A stretch of DNA of 64,000 nucleotides. Origin: an uncultured Oscillospiraceae bacterium. GTDB lineage: Bacteria > Bacillota > Clostridia > Oscillospirales > Ruminococcaceae. Positions 33,730 through 44,269 of the stretch are shown one piece after another. Positions within the stretch are counted from its first letter, which is position 1. Each line of letters opens with the position of its first letter. The position numbers and the translations under genes are program-made. The notes under the pieces are model-generated. The model worked only from the letters and a program-made list of their open reading frames with translations. It made no database searches and was not told where the DNA came from. The DNA is taken from positions 7,117 to 71,116 of the forward strand of contig CAKSSH010000002.1 of the NCBI GenBank assembly GCA_934488695.1, in the 5' to 3' direction.

Positions 33730-34395
33730 ATGGGCCAGAAAGTTAATCCCCACGGACTGAGAGTCGGCGTGATTCGGGACTGGGATTCGCGTTGGTACGC
33801 AACAGACGCTGCCTTCGGCGACACCCTGGTCGAGGATCATAAGCTGAGAAAGTATCTGAAAAAGAGATGCTATGACGCAGGCGTGCCCCGTATCGAAATT
33901 GAGCGGGTCGGTTCGCTTGTGAGAGTGAATATTCACTGCGCCAAGCCGGGAATCATCATCGGCAAGGGCGGCACGGAGATTGAAAAGCTCCGTCAGGACT
34001 GTGCCAAGATGTTGGGCAAAAATGTCGACATTAAGGTGACCGAGGTCAAGAATATGGACCTCAATGCACAGCTGGTGGCTGAGAGTATCGCCGCGCAGCT
34101 GGAAAAGCGTGCTTCTTTCCGCCGTGCCATGAAAATGGCAATCGGCAGAGCAATGAAGCTGGGCGCTAAGGGTATCAAGGTTTGTGTTTCGGGCAGACTC
34201 GGCGGCGCCGAGATCGCACGTGTGGAGCAGTATCATGAGGGTACCATCCCCCTGCAGACGCTGCGCGCAGACATTGATTACGGTTTTGCCGAGGCCGCGA
34301 CCACTTACGGCCGTATCGGTATCAAGGTTTGGGTTTACACCGGAGAGGTCCTGGCAGCTGCCAAGGCGCCTCGAAAGGAAGGAGGCAGCAAATAA
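33730..34395 (+). CDS. rpsC: Ribosomal protein S3
   Basis: 221 aa. [13 protein letters not shown] start and KH domain [14 protein letters not shown]. Start 33730 has AGGAGG; the longer frame overlaps rplV. Its stop shares a base with the rplP start. Confidence 0.97.
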   Translation: MGQKVNPHGLRVGVIRDWDSRWYATDAAFGDTLVEDHKLRKYLKKRCYDAGVPRIEIERVGSLVRVNIHCAKPGIIIGKGGTEIEKLRQDCAKMLGKNVDIKVTEVKNMDLNAQLVAESIAAQLEKRASFRRAMKMAIGRAMKLGAKGIKVCVSGRLGGAEIARVEQYHEGTIPLQTLRADIDYGFAEAATTYGRIGIKVWVYTGEVLAAAKAPRKEGGSK

Positions 34396-34820
34396 TGCTT
34401 CTGCCGAAGAGAGTGAAATACAGAAGAGTCCACAGAGGACGCATGAAGGGTACCGCTACCCGCGGCAACGCGGTTACGTACGGCGATTTCGGTATCCAGG
34501 CACTGGAGCCGGCATGGATCACTTCCAATCAAATTGAGGCTGCCCGTGTCGCCATGACCCGTTATATCAAGAGAGGCGGTCAGGTTTGGATTAAGATCTT
34601 CCCGGATAAGCCGATTACCGAGAAGCCGGCCGGCACCCGAATGGGCTCCGGTAAAGGAAGCCCCGAGCACTGGATCGCAGTTGTCAAGCCGGGCCGGGTA
34701 ATGTTTGAAATCGGCGGTGTGTCGGAGGAGGTCGCGCGCGAGGCGCTGCGTCTTGCCATGCATAAGCTTCCGATTAAATGTAAGTTTGTCAAAAAAGAGG
34801 AAACGGAGGTTGAGGAGTAA
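34395..34820 (+). CDS. rplP: Ribosomal protein L16
   Basis: 141 aa. [19 protein letters not shown] start and [17 protein letters not shown] junctions on both sides indicate tight coupling with rpsC and rpmC. Confidence 0.97.
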   Translation: MLLPKRVKYRRVHRGRMKGTATRGNAVTYGDFGIQALEPAWITSNQIEAARVAMTRYIKRGGQVWIKIFPDKPITEKPAGTRMGSGKGSPEHWIAVVKPGRVMFEIGGVSEEVAREALRLAMHKLPIKCKFVKKEETEVEE

Positions 34821-35023
34821 TGAAAACAGCGGAACTGCGCGATAAGAACGTTCTGGAATTGAACCAGCTGCTGAAGGATCTCAAAGACGAGCTCTTCAAT
34901 CTGCGCTTTCAGCACGCCATCAATCAGCTGGACAATCCGATGCGTCTGGGCGAAGTTAAAAAGGACATTGCCCGTGTGATGACCATCATCCGCGAAAAGC
35001 AGCTGAGCGAGCGCGCCCAGTAA
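34820..35023 (+). CDS. rpmC: Ribosomal protein L29
   Basis: 67 aa, two helices; [15 protein letters not shown] is typical. Starts inside the rplP stop (TAATG). Confidence 0.96.
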   Translation: MKTAELRDKNVLELNQLLKDLKDELFNLRFQHAINQLDNPMRLGEVKKDIARVMTIIREKQLSERAQ

Positions 35024-35044
35024 TCGGAAGGGAGGATTTAAACC

Positions 35045-35302
35045 ATGAGCGAAAGAGCTTTGAGAAAAACGAGAGTCGGCAGAGTTGTCAGCGATAAGAT
35101 GGACAAAACCGTTGTCGTCGCTATTGCGGATAATGTCAGACATCCCCTTTACAAGAAGATCGTGAAACGCACCGTGAAATTTAAGGCGCATGACGAGCAG
35201 AACGCCTGCAAGGTCGGCGATAAGGTGCAGATCATGGAAACAAGACCTCTCTCCAAGGATAAGAGATGGAGAGTCGTTGAGATTCTTGAAAAAGCAAGAT
35301 AA
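35045..35302 (+). CDS. rpsQ: Ribosomal protein S17
   Basis: 85 aa OB-fold. [17 protein letters not shown] and [22 protein letters not shown] upstream. Confidence 0.97.
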   Translation: MSERALRKTRVGRVVSDKMDKTVVVAIADNVRHPLYKKIVKRTVKFKAHDEQNACKVGDKVQIMETRPLSKDKRWRVVEILEKAR

Positions 35303-35322
35303 CATTTGTTGAAATTTAGGCC

Positions 35323-35390
35323 GTAAGGCAGCCGTTGAGGTGCAAGGCGGCGCGGCGTTGCCGCTCCCAAGCTTTAAATGTGGGCCTTAC
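35323..35390 (+). promoter_or_regulatory. Structured spacer between rpsQ and rplN
   Basis: A long-range stem GTAAGGC (35323-35329) with GCCTTAC (35384-35390) encloses a GC-rich inner hairpin (GCGGC...GCCGC). The 110-base gap is the largest inside the spc part; a protein-binding feedback site is possible. Confidence 0.35.
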
Positions 35391-35412
35391 AGGACAATAA
35401 GGAGGAAGCATC

Positions 35413-35781
35413 ATGATTCAGATGCAAACCTACCTCAAGGTAGCTGATAATACCGGCGCGAAGGAACTGATGTGCATTCGCGTGCTGGGCGGCTCCCGTC
35501 GGAGGTACGCCAATATCGGAGATGTCATTGTGGCATCGGTTAAAAAAGCAGCGCCGGGCGGCGTTGTGAAAAAGGGCGACGTTGTCAGAGCGGTCATTGT
35601 CCGTTCTGCCAAGGGCGTTCGCAGAGAGGACGGCACCTACATTCGTTTTGATGAGAATGCGGCCGTCATCATCAGAGAGGACAAAACCCCCAGAGGGACT
35701 CGTATTTTCGGGCCTGTTGCCAGAGAGCTGAGAGATCATGATTATCTCAAGATCCTTTCGCTGGCGCCCGAAGTGCTTTAA
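35413..35781 (+). CDS. rplN: Ribosomal protein L14
   Basis: 122 aa. Starts [20 protein letters not shown], and [18 protein letters not shown] is typical. GGAGG upstream. Confidence 0.97.
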   Translation: MIQMQTYLKVADNTGAKELMCIRVLGGSRRRYANIGDVIVASVKKAAPGGVVKKGDVVRAVIVRSAKGVRREDGTYIRFDENAAVIIREDKTPRGTRIFGPVARELRDHDYLKILSLAPEVL

Positions 35782-35797
35782 TCGGAGGTGCTGAGAG

Positions 35798-36115
35798 ATG
35801 AATAAGATTCATGTGAAAACCGGTGATACCGTATTCATCACTTCCGGTGATGACAAGGGCAAGAAGGGAAAGGTCCTTGAGGTCAGCCCCAAGGAGAGCA
35901 AGGTTATTATTGAGGGCCTCAATATGGTGACCAAGCATGTCAAGCCCCGCAAGATGGGCGAGACCGGCGGCATCGTCAAGGCGGAAGCCCCGATGTATGC
36001 CAGCAAGGTCATGCTGGTTTGCCCCAAGTGCAAAAAACCCACACGCGTCGCGCACGCTAAGGACAAGAACGGCAAGACCGTCCGTGTCTGCAAGCACTGC
36101 GGCGAACAGTTTTAA
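35798..36115 (+). CDS. rplX: Ribosomal protein L24
   Basis: 105 aa. KOW motif KTGDTVFITSGDDKGKKGKV; the C-terminal CPKCKK...CKHCGEQF pair of CxxC motifs suggests bound zinc. Confidence 0.97.
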   Translation: MNKIHVKTGDTVFITSGDDKGKKGKVLEVSPKESKVIIEGLNMVTKHVKPRKMGETGGIVKAEAPMYASKVMLVCPKCKKPTRVAHAKDKNGKTVRVCKHCGEQF

Positions 36116-36131
36116 GTAAGGAGGAGCTATC

Positions 36132-36671
36132 ATGGCAAGATTACAGCAAGCATATCTCAAAGAGATTGCACCCGAGCTGATGAAAAAGTTCGGTTACAAG
36201 AGCGTCATGCAGATCCCCAAGCTTGAAAAGGTCGTCGTCAGCGTCAGCAGCGGCGAGGCAAAGGATAATGCAAAAATGATGGACGCCATTGTCGGCGACC
36301 TGACCAAGATTACCGGTCAGAAGCCGGTGCTCTGTCGGGCAAGAAAGTCGGTTGCAAACTTTAAGCTCAGAGAGGGCATGGTTATCGGCGCGAAGGTTAC
36401 CCTGCGCGGCGAACGGATGTACGAATTTGTTGACCGTCTCTTCTCGCTGGCACTGCCCCGCGTCAGAGACTTCAGAGGAATCAATCCGGACTCCTTTGAC
36501 GGTCGCGGCAACTATTCGATGGGCGTTAAGGAACAGCTGATTTTCCCCGAGATCGAGTATGACAAAATTGACAAGATCCGCGGAATGGATATCTGCTTTA
36601 TCACCACTGCCAAGACCGACGAAGAGGGCCGCGAGCTCCTGTCGCTCATGGGCGCACCGTTTGCAAAGTAA
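36132..36671 (+). CDS. rplE: Ribosomal protein L5
   Basis: 179 aa. Binds 5S r[18 protein letters not shown], and [15 protein letters not shown] with [18 protein letters not shown]. Confidence 0.97.
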   Translation: MARLQQAYLKEIAPELMKKFGYKSVMQIPKLEKVVVSVSSGEAKDNAKMMDAIVGDLTKITGQKPVLCRARKSVANFKLREGMVIGAKVTLRGERMYEFVDRLFSLALPRVRDFRGINPDSFDGRGNYSMGVKEQLIFPEIEYDKIDKIRGMDICFITTAKTDEEGRELLSLMGAPFAK

Positions 36672-36685
36672 GGGAGGGATTTTAA

Positions 36686-36871
36686 GTGGCCAAAACATCA
36701 ATGAAAGTTAAACAGCAGCGGGCACCGAAATTCTCTGTACGTGCATATAATCGGTGCAAAATCTGCGGTAGACCGCATGCGTATCTGCGCAAATTCGGAG
36801 TCTGCAGAATCTGCTTCAGAGAGCTTGCCTACAAGGGAGAGATCCCCGGGGTGAAGAAATCCAGTTGGTAA
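36686..36871 (+). CDS. rpsN: Ribosomal protein S14, zinc type
   Basis: 61 aa, short zinc-binding form with CKIC and CRIC pairs. GTG start after AGGGAGG. Confidence 0.96.
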   Translation: MAKTSMKVKQQRAPKFSVRAYNRCKICGRPHAYLRKFGVCRICFRELAYKGEIPGVKKSSW

Positions 36872-36895
36872 GCACAAGCAAAGGAGGTTGACGCT

Positions 36896-37294
36896 ATGCA
36901 AATCACTGATACAATTGCCGATATGCTGACTCGTATTCGCAATGCGAATACCGCACGGCATGATACGGTAGAGGTACCCGCGTCCAACATGAAAAAGTCG
37001 ATTGCCAAGATCCTCCTCGATGAGGGCTATATCAAGGATTATGAGGTTATCGACGACGGGAAACAGGGTATCATTAAAATTTCGTTAAAATACGGTCCGA
37101 ATAAGACCCAGATCATCACCGGTCTTCGCAAGGTTTCCAAACCCGGCCTGAGAATTTATTCCGGCTGCGAAGATATGCCTAAGGTCATGAAAGGCCTCGG
37201 GATCGCCATTGTTTCGACAAGCAAGGGCGTTATGACCGACAAACAGGCTCGTAAAGAGAATGTCGGCGGCGAAGTTCTGGCATTCGTGTGGTAA
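36896..37294 (+). CDS. rpsH: Ribosomal protein S8
   Basis: 132 aa. [14 protein letters not shown] start and [20 protein letters not shown] end. In E. coli S8 controls the spc operon. Confidence 0.97.
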   Translation: MQITDTIADMLTRIRNANTARHDTVEVPASNMKKSIAKILLDEGYIKDYEVIDDGKQGIIKISLKYGPNKTQIITGLRKVSKPGLRIYSGCEDMPKVMKGLGIAIVSTSKGVMTDKQARKENVGGEVLAFVW

Positions 37295-37309
37295 GGGGGT
37301 ACGGAAGAT

Positions 37310-37858
37310 ATGTCAAGAATCGGAAGAATGCCGATTGCCGTTCCGGCCGGCGTTGAAGTAAAGCTCGACGGACATACCCTTACCGTAAAGGGCCCTAAGG
37401 GCACCCTGACGCAAAGTTTTCATAAGGATATGGCCATTACGGTCGAAAACGGCGAAATCTTGGTGACTCGTCCGAGTGAGGACAAGGAACACAAGTCGCT
37501 GCACGGCCTGACCCGCAGCCTGATTGCCAATATGATTGAGGGCGTGACGAACGGTTTCTCTAAAACGCTTGACGTCAATGGCGTCGGCTACAGAGTGGCC
37601 AAACAGGGCAAAAACCTTGTGATGAACCTCGGTTTCTCTCATCAGGTAACCGTCAGCGAGATTGACGGTATCTCGATCGAGGTGCCGAATCCTAACCAGA
37701 TTATCATCAGCGGCCCCGACAAGCAGAAGGTCGGCCAGTTTGCCGCCGAGGTCCGTGAAAAGAGATTGCCGGAGCCTTATAAGGGCAAGGGCATCAAGTA
37801 CGCCGATGAGGTAATCCGTCGCAAAGAGGGAAAAGCCGGTAAAGGCGCCAAGAAATAA
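37310..37858 (+). CDS. rplF: Ribosomal protein L6
   Basis: 182 aa. SRIGRMPIAVPAGVEV start; PEPYKGKGIKYADEVI near the C-terminus. Confidence 0.97.
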   Translation: MSRIGRMPIAVPAGVEVKLDGHTLTVKGPKGTLTQSFHKDMAITVENGEILVTRPSEDKEHKSLHGLTRSLIANMIEGVTNGFSKTLDVNGVGYRVAKQGKNLVMNLGFSHQVTVSEIDGISIEVPNPNQIIISGPDKQKVGQFAAEVREKRLPEPYKGKGIKYADEVIRRKEGKAGKGAKK

Positions 37859-37875
37859 GTGAGGAGTGAAAAAAT

Positions 37876-38235
37876 ATGATTACAAAGCCTGACAGCAATA
37901 AAGCAAGGCTTAAAAGACACGCGCGTGTCCGCTCCAAGATCAGCGGCACCCCCACGTGTCCCCGTCTGGATGTATTTCGCTCCGCCAAGCACATCTATGT
38001 GCAGATTATTGACGATGTCAACGGCGTAACCCTGGTTTCCGCTTCCAGCGTCGAAAAGGATTTCGGCGTTTACGGCGGCAACAAAGAGGCAGCGAAAAAG
38101 GTGGGCGAGAACATTGCCCAGCGCGCCCTGGAAAAGGGAATTGAAAACGTTGTTTTCGACAGAGGCGGATACATTTATCACGGCCGTGTCAAGGAATTAG
38201 CCGAAGCTGCCCGCGCGGGCGGACTCAAATTCTAA
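37876..38235 (+). CDS. rplR: Ribosomal protein L18
   Basis: 119 aa. 5S rRNA binding; [18 protein letters not shown] and [15 protein letters not shown]. Confidence 0.97.
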   Translation: MITKPDSNKARLKRHARVRSKISGTPTCPRLDVFRSAKHIYVQIIDDVNGVTLVSASSVEKDFGVYGGNKEAAKKVGENIAQRALEKGIENVVFDRGGYIYHGRVKELAEAARAGGLKF

Positions 38236-38250
38236 GAGGAGGTTTTACTT

Positions 38251-38754
38251 GTGAGCTTAATTGATGCATCGACGATGGAACTGCAGGAAAGAGTTGTTTC
38301 CATTAACCGCGTATCAAAAACTGTCAAGGGCGGACGTATCTTCAAGTTTGCCGCTCTGGTAGTCGTAGGCGACGGACAAGGAACCGTAGGCTTCGGCTTG
38401 GGTAAGGCAGGCGAGGTGCCCGACGCTATCCGCAAGGGCATTGAGGACGCGAAAAAGAATCTGATTCGGGTGTCACTGAAGGGCACCTCTATTCCGCATG
38501 AGGTAATCGGTGTTTACGGCGCAGGCAGAGTTCTGATGAAGCCGGCAGCCCCCGGTACCGGCGTGATCGCCGGTGGTCCGGTGCGTGCGGTTGTTGAGAT
38601 TGCCGGAATCAAGGATATCCGGACTAAATCTCTGCGCAGCAACAATCCGTGTAATGTTGTCAGAGCAACGATTCAGGGTCTGGCATCCCTCAGAGACGCT
38701 GAGCAGGTTGCTCAGATCCGCGGAAAAAGCGTTAAAGAAGTATTGGTAGGTTAA
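38251..38754 (+). CDS. rpsE: Ribosomal protein S5
   Basis: 167 aa. GTG start after [22 protein letters not shown] and the [19 protein letters not shown] helix. Confidence 0.97.
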   Translation: MSLIDASTMELQERVVSINRVSKTVKGGRIFKFAALVVVGDGQGTVGFGLGKAGEVPDAIRKGIEDAKKNLIRVSLKGTSIPHEVIGVYGAGRVLMKPAAPGTGVIAGGPVRAVVEIAGIKDIRTKSLRSNNPCNVVRATIQGLASLRDAEQVAQIRGKSVKEVLVG

Positions 38755-38767
38755 GGAGGGCTTTTGA

Positions 38768-38947
38768 ATGAATAAGGTTAAAATCACGCTCAAAAAGAGC
38801 CTGATCGGCAGCAAGCAAGACCAGATTGCTACCGCATATGCCCTCGGTCTGCGGAAAATCGGCGACACGACGGTTCAGCCCGACAACCAGCCTACGAGCG
38901 GCAAGGTCAAAAAAATTTCCCACCTCGTAGAGGTAGAAAAAGCGTAA
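38768..38947 (+). CDS. rpmD: Ribosomal protein L30
   Basis: 59 aa, single ferredoxin-like fold: [20 protein letters not shown] and [22 protein letters not shown] upstream. Confidence 0.96.
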   Translation: MNKVKITLKKSLIGSKQDQIATAYALGLRKIGDTTVQPDNQPTSGKVKKISHLVEVEKA

Positions 38948-38969
38948 GCTTAAAGGAGGTGCGACCGAA

Positions 38970-39410
38970 ATGAAACTGTATGAATTATCTCCGGCCGACG
39001 GCGCCAGCCGCGACTCGTTCCGCAAGGGTAGAGGCGCAGGCTCCGGAAACGGTAAAACCGCCGGTAAGGGACACAAGGGTCAGAAAGCCAGAAGCGGCGG
39101 CAGTATCCGTCCCGGCTTTGAAGGCGGCCAGATGCCTCTTGCAAGACGTGTTCCGAAGAGGGGCTTCAATAACATTTTCGCTACCCGTTATGTCGGTATC
39201 AATCTGGATGCCCTCAATCGATTTGAGGACGACACGGTTGTAGACGAAGCGGCACTGGTGAAAGCGGGTATTGTTAAGAAGACGCTGGACGGCGTTAAGA
39301 TTCTCGGCAGAGGTGAGCTGACCCGCAAACTGACGGTTAAGGTCACTGCCTTCTCCGAAACTGCACGCCAGAAGATCGAGCAGGCAGGCGGAAAGGCTGA
39401 GGAGGTGTAA
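38970..39410 (+). CDS. rplO: Ribosomal protein L15
   Basis: 146 aa. Glycine/arginine-rich start ([20 protein letters not shown]) and [18 protein letters not shown]. Confidence 0.97.
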   Translation: MKLYELSPADGASRDSFRKGRGAGSGNGKTAGKGHKGQKARSGGSIRPGFEGGQMPLARRVPKRGFNNIFATRYVGINLDALNRFEDDTVVDEAALVKAGIVKKTLDGVKILGRGELTRKLTVKVTAFSETARQKIEQAGGKAEEV

Positions 39411-39413
39411 AAG

Positions 39414-40709
39414 TTGCTTCAAGTATTGAGAAACGCATGGAAAATCGTTGATCTGAGAAAGAAACTACTTTACACCCTGTTTATCGTTGTTATTTTCCGA
39501 ATCGGCTCGGCGATTACCGTGCCGTTCCTGGACATGAGCGCTTTGGGAAATCTTACCAAGGCACTTTCCGGTAGCGGAAACCTGTTTGGCTATATGAACA
39601 TGCTGACCGGTGATTCTTTTTCCAAGGCGACGCTTTTTGCGTTGTCCATCACGCCGTACATCAACGCCTCCATTATTGTCCAGCTGCTGGCGGTCGCCAT
39701 TCCGGCACTGCAGCGCTGGTCCAAGGATGAGGGCGAAGAGGGACGTCGTAAAATCAATCGTCTTAATCGTTACGTGACCTTCGGTCTGGCACTGATGATG
39801 GCAATCGGTTACTACTTTACGCTGCGTAACAACAACATTGTTAAGGTGACCAGCGGCTTTTACGGTTGGTTTACCGCGATTGTCATTATTGCGGCCTTTG
39901 TTGCCGGCTCCTCGGTGATTGTCTGGCTGGGCGAGCTTATCAACAAAAAGGGAATCGGAAACGGGATCTCGATTCTGCTCTTTGCCGGTATCGTTTCGCG
40001 GATTCCGGCTGCAGCGCAGATGCTGTGGGAGTATTTCACCAGCGATTCCGTAGCCTACAAGTTCCTGGTCCCGTTGATTTTGGTGTTGGCTGTGGTTGTC
40101 GTGGCCTTTATCGTTTTGATGTCGGATGCCGAGCGCAGGATTCCGGTCCAGTACGCTAAGCGAGTGGTCGGTCGTAAACAGTACGGCGGCCAGAATTCCT
40201 ACATTCCGATTAAGGTCAATATGAGCGGTGTTATGCCGATCATTTTTGCAAGCTCCATTGTCAGTCTGCCGGGTATTATTGTTTCTTTCTTTAATATTAC
40301 CGACGGCTTCTGGGCAAAGTTTGTGACCATTTTCAACTACAACTCCGCCATTTACGCGATTGTGTATTTCATCTTTATTATTCTGTTTAATTACTTCTAT
40401 GTTTCCATCCAGTACAATCCGGTGGAAATTGCCAACAACCTGAAGAAGAACAACGGGACTGTTCCCGGCTATCGTGCCGGAAAACCGACCTCGGATTACA
40501 TTATGAAAGTGCTCAGCAAGATTATCCTGATCGGAGCACTGTTCCTGGGTCTGGTTGCTATTTTCCCGATCGGGCTGCAGGCGGCCACCAAGATGAATAT
40601 CGCCCTCGGCGGTACAACGGTGTTGATTGTGGTCGGCGTGGCTTTGGAAACCGTTAAGTCATTGGAATCTCAAATGATGATGCGTCATTATAAGGGCTTC
40701 CTGGAATAA
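39414..40709 (+). CDS. secY: Preprotein translocase subunit SecY
   Basis: 431 aa, ten membrane helices. Channel of the Sec translocon with SecE. Plug and pore region TPYINASIIVQLL, cytoplasmic loop GRKQYGGQNSYIPIKVN. TTG start 3 nt after rplO, with GAGGAGGTG upstream. Confidence 0.97.
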   Translation: MLQVLRNAWKIVDLRKKLLYTLFIVVIFRIGSAITVPFLDMSALGNLTKALSGSGNLFGYMNMLTGDSFSKATLFALSITPYINASIIVQLLAVAIPALQRWSKDEGEEGRRKINRLNRYVTFGLALMMAIGYYFTLRNNNIVKVTSGFYGWFTAIVIIAAFVAGSSVIVWLGELINKKGIGNGISILLFAGIVSRIPAAAQMLWEYFTSDSVAYKFLVPLILVLAVVVVAFIVLMSDAERRIPVQYAKRVVGRKQYGGQNSYIPIKVNMSGVMPIIFASSIVSLPGIIVSFFNITDGFWAKFVTIFNYNSAIYAIVYFIFIILFNYFYVSIQYNPVEIANNLKKNNGTVPGYRAGKPTSDYIMKVLSKIILIGALFLGLVAIFPIGLQAATKMNIALGGTTVLIVVGVALETVKSLESQMMMRHYKGFLE

Positions 40710-40719
40710 GGAGAAACAG

Positions 40720-41352
40720 ATGAATTTAATTCTTCTCGGAGCCCCGGGAGCGGGCAAGGGAACGCAGGCAGAAGTGATTTGTAAGCATCTGTCGATCCCT
40801 GCTGTCAGCACGGGCAACATGATTCGCGAAGCACTCAGCCAGCAGACCGAGCTGGGGATGAAAGCCAAAAAATATATCGACGCGGGCGCGTTGGTTCCGG
40901 ATGAGGTCGTTATCGGCATCATCCGGGAACGCCTGGCCCAGCCGGATTGCCAAAACGGATTCATTCTGGATGGCTTTCCGCGCACGGTGCCGCAGGCACA
41001 GGCGCTCGATGATATGGGCGTTGTAATCGACAAGGTGATAGATATTGAGGTTGATGACCAAAAAATCTGTGAACGCTTGTCGGGTCGCCGGGTCTGTAAA
41101 AGCTGCGGCGCCAGTTACCATACGCTTTATAAGCCGTCGGCCGACGGTAAGGCTTGTGACAAATGCGGTGATGAGCTCATTTGCCGCAAGGACGATCATC
41201 CCGAAACGGTGTTGGAGCGGCTTCGGGTCTACCATGAGCAGACCGAGCCTCTCATCAGTTTCTACAAAAACAGAGGCAAGCTCGTTGTTGTTGAAGGACA
41301 AGAGGAAGTGGCGGAGACCAGCCGGCTTACCTTGGCAGCAATAGAGGAGTAA
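40720..41352 (+). CDS. adk: Adenylate kinase
   Basis: 210 aa. 2 ADP = ATP + AMP. P-loop GAPGAGKGTQ, FPRTVPQA, and a long LID with a zinc site CKSC...CDKCGDEL, the Gram-positive form. Confidence 0.97.
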   Translation: MNLILLGAPGAGKGTQAEVICKHLSIPAVSTGNMIREALSQQTELGMKAKKYIDAGALVPDEVVIGIIRERLAQPDCQNGFILDGFPRTVPQAQALDDMGVVIDKVIDIEVDDQKICERLSGRRVCKSCGASYHTLYKPSADGKACDKCGDELICRKDDHPETVLERLRVYHEQTEPLISFYKNRGKLVVVEGQEEVAETSRLTLAAIEE

Positions 41353-41359
41353 TGATTTC

Positions 41360-42106
41360 ATGATTGAGCTGAAAACAGCACATCAGATTGAAAAAATGAA
41401 GGTCGCCGGCAGGCTGTCCCGGCAAGCGTTGGAGCTTGCCGGAAGCCTTGTTGTCGAGGGTATCACCACGGCGGAAATCGACCATGCGGTGTGCAAATTT
41501 ATCCGGGAAAACGGCGGAACGCCGTCCTTCCTGGGCTACGCGGGATATCCTGCGTCAGTCTGTTTATCGGTCAATGAAGAGGTTATTCACGGGATTCCCG
41601 GGAAACGCCGTCTCAAAGAGGGCGATATTGTCAGTGTAGATGTCGGCGCAATTGTCGATGGTTGGCACGGCGATAACGCCGCCACCTTTGGGGTTGGAAA
41701 AGTCGCACCGGAGGCGCAACGCCTGATGGATGTGACGCGGGAATGTTTGGAGCTTGCTGTTGACATGGTTCGGCCCGGGGTTCGTCTGGGAGATCTCGGC
41801 TATGCTATTTCCCAGCATGCCGAGGCAGCGGGATACGGTGTTGTGCGCGAGTTTGTCGGGCACGGTATCGGCCGTGAAATGCACCAGGGACCCGATGTGC
41901 CCAATTACGGGCAGCCCGGCCGCGGTCTGCGGCTGGAAAAGGGAATGACGATTGCCATTGAGCCGATGATCAATCTGAAGGGCCATGAGGTTCGTATGCT
42001 CAATGACGGCTGGACGGTCGTGACCAGAAGCGGCAGCGTTTCTGCTCATTTTGAGAACACAATAGCAGTCACCGAAACCGGTGCTGAAGTGCTCACAAAG
42101 ATTTAG
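41360..42106 (+). CDS. map: Methionine aminopeptidase, type I
   Basis: 248 aa. Metal ligands lie in DVGAIVDGWHGDNAATF (two Asp), GHGIGREMHQ (His) and the C-terminal IEPM and ENTI glutamates. Removes N-terminal Met from new proteins. The 183-base gap after it has no gene I can support; small hairpins near 42140 and 42190-42210 may affect infA. Confidence 0.97.
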   Translation: MIELKTAHQIEKMKVAGRLSRQALELAGSLVVEGITTAEIDHAVCKFIRENGGTPSFLGYAGYPASVCLSVNEEVIHGIPGKRRLKEGDIVSVDVGAIVDGWHGDNAATFGVGKVAPEAQRLMDVTRECLELAVDMVRPGVRLGDLGYAISQHAEAAGYGVVREFVGHGIGREMHQGPDVPNYGQPGRGLRLEKGMTIAIEPMINLKGHEVRMLNDGWTVVTRSGSVSAHFENTIAVTETGAEVLTKI

Positions 42107-42289
42107 TCTTTGCCTGAGAAAATGTTGTCTGCTCAAAGGAGAGCAGAAAAGAGCTTTTTCGCAGCCAAGTGAAATCAAATTACGCGGGTTTTCCCTTCGG
42201 GGAAGCGGCTGACCTGCCACTTTGCGTCATTTGACTCAAAAAGATAGAGGGTGCTTATAGCCCGCAAGCCTTTGAAGGAGGTTATCTGA

Positions 42290-42508
42290 TTGTCAAAGGA
42301 AGATGTCATTGAAATCGAGGGTACCGTCCTGGAAGCGTTGCCGAATGCGATGTTTCAGGTCGAACTGCCCAACGGCCACAAGATCCTTGCTCACATTTCA
42401 GGAAAACTGCGGATGAATTTCATTCGGATTCTTCCCGGTGACAAGGTAACCGTGGAAATGTCGCCCTACGATCTTTCAAAAGGACGCATTACCTGGCGCT
42501 CCAAATAA
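42290..42508 (+). CDS. infA: Translation initiation factor IF-1
   Basis: 72 aa OB-fold: [23 protein letters not shown] start after AAGGAGG. Confidence 0.97.
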   Translation: MSKEDVIEIEGTVLEALPNAMFQVELPNGHKILAHISGKLRMNFIRILPGDKVTVEMSPYDLSKGRITWRSK

Positions 42509-42582
42509 AGCGCTGCGCGTCCGTCAAAGGCAAATATGCACAAAATCAGGTCCGTCAGGACCGAACAGGGAGGTAAACCATA

Positions 42583-42696
42583 ATGAAAGTTAGACCTTCG
42601 GTAAAGCCCATCTGTGAAAAATGCAAGGTTATCAAAAGAAAAGGTCGCATCATGGTGATCTGCGAGAACCCCAAGCATAAGCAGAGACAAGGCTAA
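42583..42696 (+). CDS. rpmJ: Ribosomal protein L36
   Basis: 37 aa. Zinc form [20 protein letters not shown]...[10 protein letters not shown], with the C-C-C-H ligands present. GGGAGG upstream. Confidence 0.97.
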   Translation: MKVRPSVKPICEKCKVIKRKGRIMVICENPKHKQRQG

Positions 42697-42726
42697 GAAG
42701 AATATTTCAGTTGGAGGTGCAACAAT

Positions 42727-43095
42727 ATGGCACGAATTGCCGGAGTCGACTTGCCGAAAGACAAGCGTATTGAAATCGGTCTTACCTATATTTACGGTAT
42801 CGGCCGCAAGTCCGCTAACGATATTTTGGCGGCAGCCGGAATCAGTCCGGACACCCGGGTCAAGGATTTGACCGAGGACGAAGTCTCCAAGCTTCGTGAA
42901 TGCATTGACAGAGATTATCACGTTGAGGGCGATCTGCGCAGAGAGGTCGCGCTGAATATTAAGAGACTCATTGAAATCGGTTGCTACAGAGGCATCCGCC
43001 ACAGAAAGGGTCTCCCGGTCCGCGGTCAAAAGACCAAGACCAACGCCAGAACGCGCAAGGGTCCGAAGAGAACCGTTGCCAACAAGAAGAAGTAA
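42727..43095 (+). CDS. rpsM: Ribosomal protein S13
   Basis: 122 aa. [20 protein letters not shown] and the basic C-terminus [16 protein letters not shown]. Confidence 0.97.
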   Translation: MARIAGVDLPKDKRIEIGLTYIYGIGRKSANDILAAAGISPDTRVKDLTEDEVSKLRECIDRDYHVEGDLRREVALNIKRLIEIGCYRGIRHRKGLPVRGQKTKTNARTRKGPKRTVANKKK

Positions 43096-43110
43096 GGGGA
43101 GGGATATTCA

Positions 43111-43512
43111 ATGGCACAGAAGGCTACAAAAAAGACTGCTGTCCGCAAACGTCGTGAGCGTAAGAATATTGAGCACGGTGCTGCGCATATTCAGTCCACT
43201 TTCAATAACACCATCGTTACACTGACCGACAGCCAGGGGAATGCGCTTTCCTGGGCGAGTGCCGGTGAGCTGGGCTTCCGCGGCTCTAAAAAGAGCACGC
43301 CGTTTGCCGCACAGTCCGCTGCTGAAACCGCTGCTAAGGCGGCTATGGAGCACGGCCTGAAAACGGTCGAGGTTTTCGTTAAGGGCGCAGGCTCCGGCCG
43401 TGAGGCTGCCATCCGTGCGCTTCAGGCTACCGGCCTTGAAGTCACCATGATTAAGGATGTGACGCCGATCCCTCACAACGGATGCCGTCCTCCCAAGAGA
43501 AGACGCGTGTAA
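43111..43512 (+). CDS. rpsK: Ribosomal protein S11
   Basis: 133 aa. [15 protein letters not shown] and the final [13 protein letters not shown]. Confidence 0.97.
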   Translation: MAQKATKKTAVRKRRERKNIEHGAAHIQSTFNNTIVTLTDSQGNALSWASAGELGFRGSKKSTPFAAQSAAETAAKAAMEHGLKTVEVFVKGAGSGREAAIRALQATGLEVTMIKDVTPIPHNGCRPPKRRRV

Positions 43513-43537
43513 TTATAGAAACAGGAGGTGCTTTTAA

Positions 43538-44164
43538 ATGGCAAGATATACCGGTGCGGTTTGCAGATTGTGCCGCCGCGAGGGACAAAAGTTGTTCTTA
43601 AAGGGCGACAGATGCTATAATGGCAAGTGCTCTCTTGATGTAAGAAAGACGGTTCCCGGTCAGCACGGCCAGGGCCGCAAGAAGGTTTCCGAGTACGGAA
43701 TTCAGCTGAGAGCAAAGCAGAAAACAAAGAGATATTACGGTGTTCTGGAAAGCCAGTTCGCTAAGTATTTTGAAATGGCAGAGAGAAAGACGGGCATGAC
43801 CGGCGAAAACCTGCTGCGGATTTTGGAGTCGAGACTGGACAACGTTATTTATCGTCTGGGCTTTGCCGCTTCCCGTGCGCAGGCCAGACAGTTGGTGCTG
43901 CACGGCCATTTTACCGTTAACGGCAGAAGAGTCAACATTCCGTCCTTCCTGGTCAAGGAAGGCGACGTGGTTGCGGTTTGCGACAAGACCAAGGCTGCCG
44001 ACTTTATGAAGGCGCTTGTAGAGGCTAACGGCGCAAGACCGGTTCCGCAGTGGATGGACCTCAATCGCGATGCTTGCACGGCTAAGATCGTTCGCTTGCC
44101 GAACCGCGAGGAAATCGATCTGGAGGTCGAGGAACACCTGATCGTCGAGTTGTATTCAAAGTAA
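43538..44164 (+). CDS. rpsD: Ribosomal protein S4
   Basis: 208 aa. Zinc-type N-terminus (CRLC...CYNGKC) and the S4 RNA-binding domain [18 protein letters not shown]. The following 105-base gap carries a large GC hairpin (about 44179-44215). Confidence 0.97.
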   Translation: MARYTGAVCRLCRREGQKLFLKGDRCYNGKCSLDVRKTVPGQHGQGRKKVSEYGIQLRAKQKTKRYYGVLESQFAKYFEMAERKTGMTGENLLRILESRLDNVIYRLGFAASRAQARQLVLHGHFTVNGRRVNIPSFLVKEGDVVAVCDKTKAADFMKALVEANGARPVPQWMDLNRDACTAKIVRLPNREEIDLEVEEHLIVELYSK

Positions 44165-44232
44165 GCTGCGTAATTTTCCGGTGCGTCCGCGCTTGTTTGG
44201 CGCGCGGCGCACGGGAGTGCGTATCAGAATTC

Positions 44233-44249
44233 TGCGGCCTTCGGCCGCA
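44233..44249 (+). promoter_or_regulatory. Hairpin just before the rpoA ribosome-binding site
   Basis: TGCGGCC-TTC-GGCCGCA directly abuts AAGGGAGGG. It may modulate translation or mark an RNA cleavage point. Confidence 0.35.
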
Positions 44250-44269
44250 AAAGGGAGGGCTATGATTAT

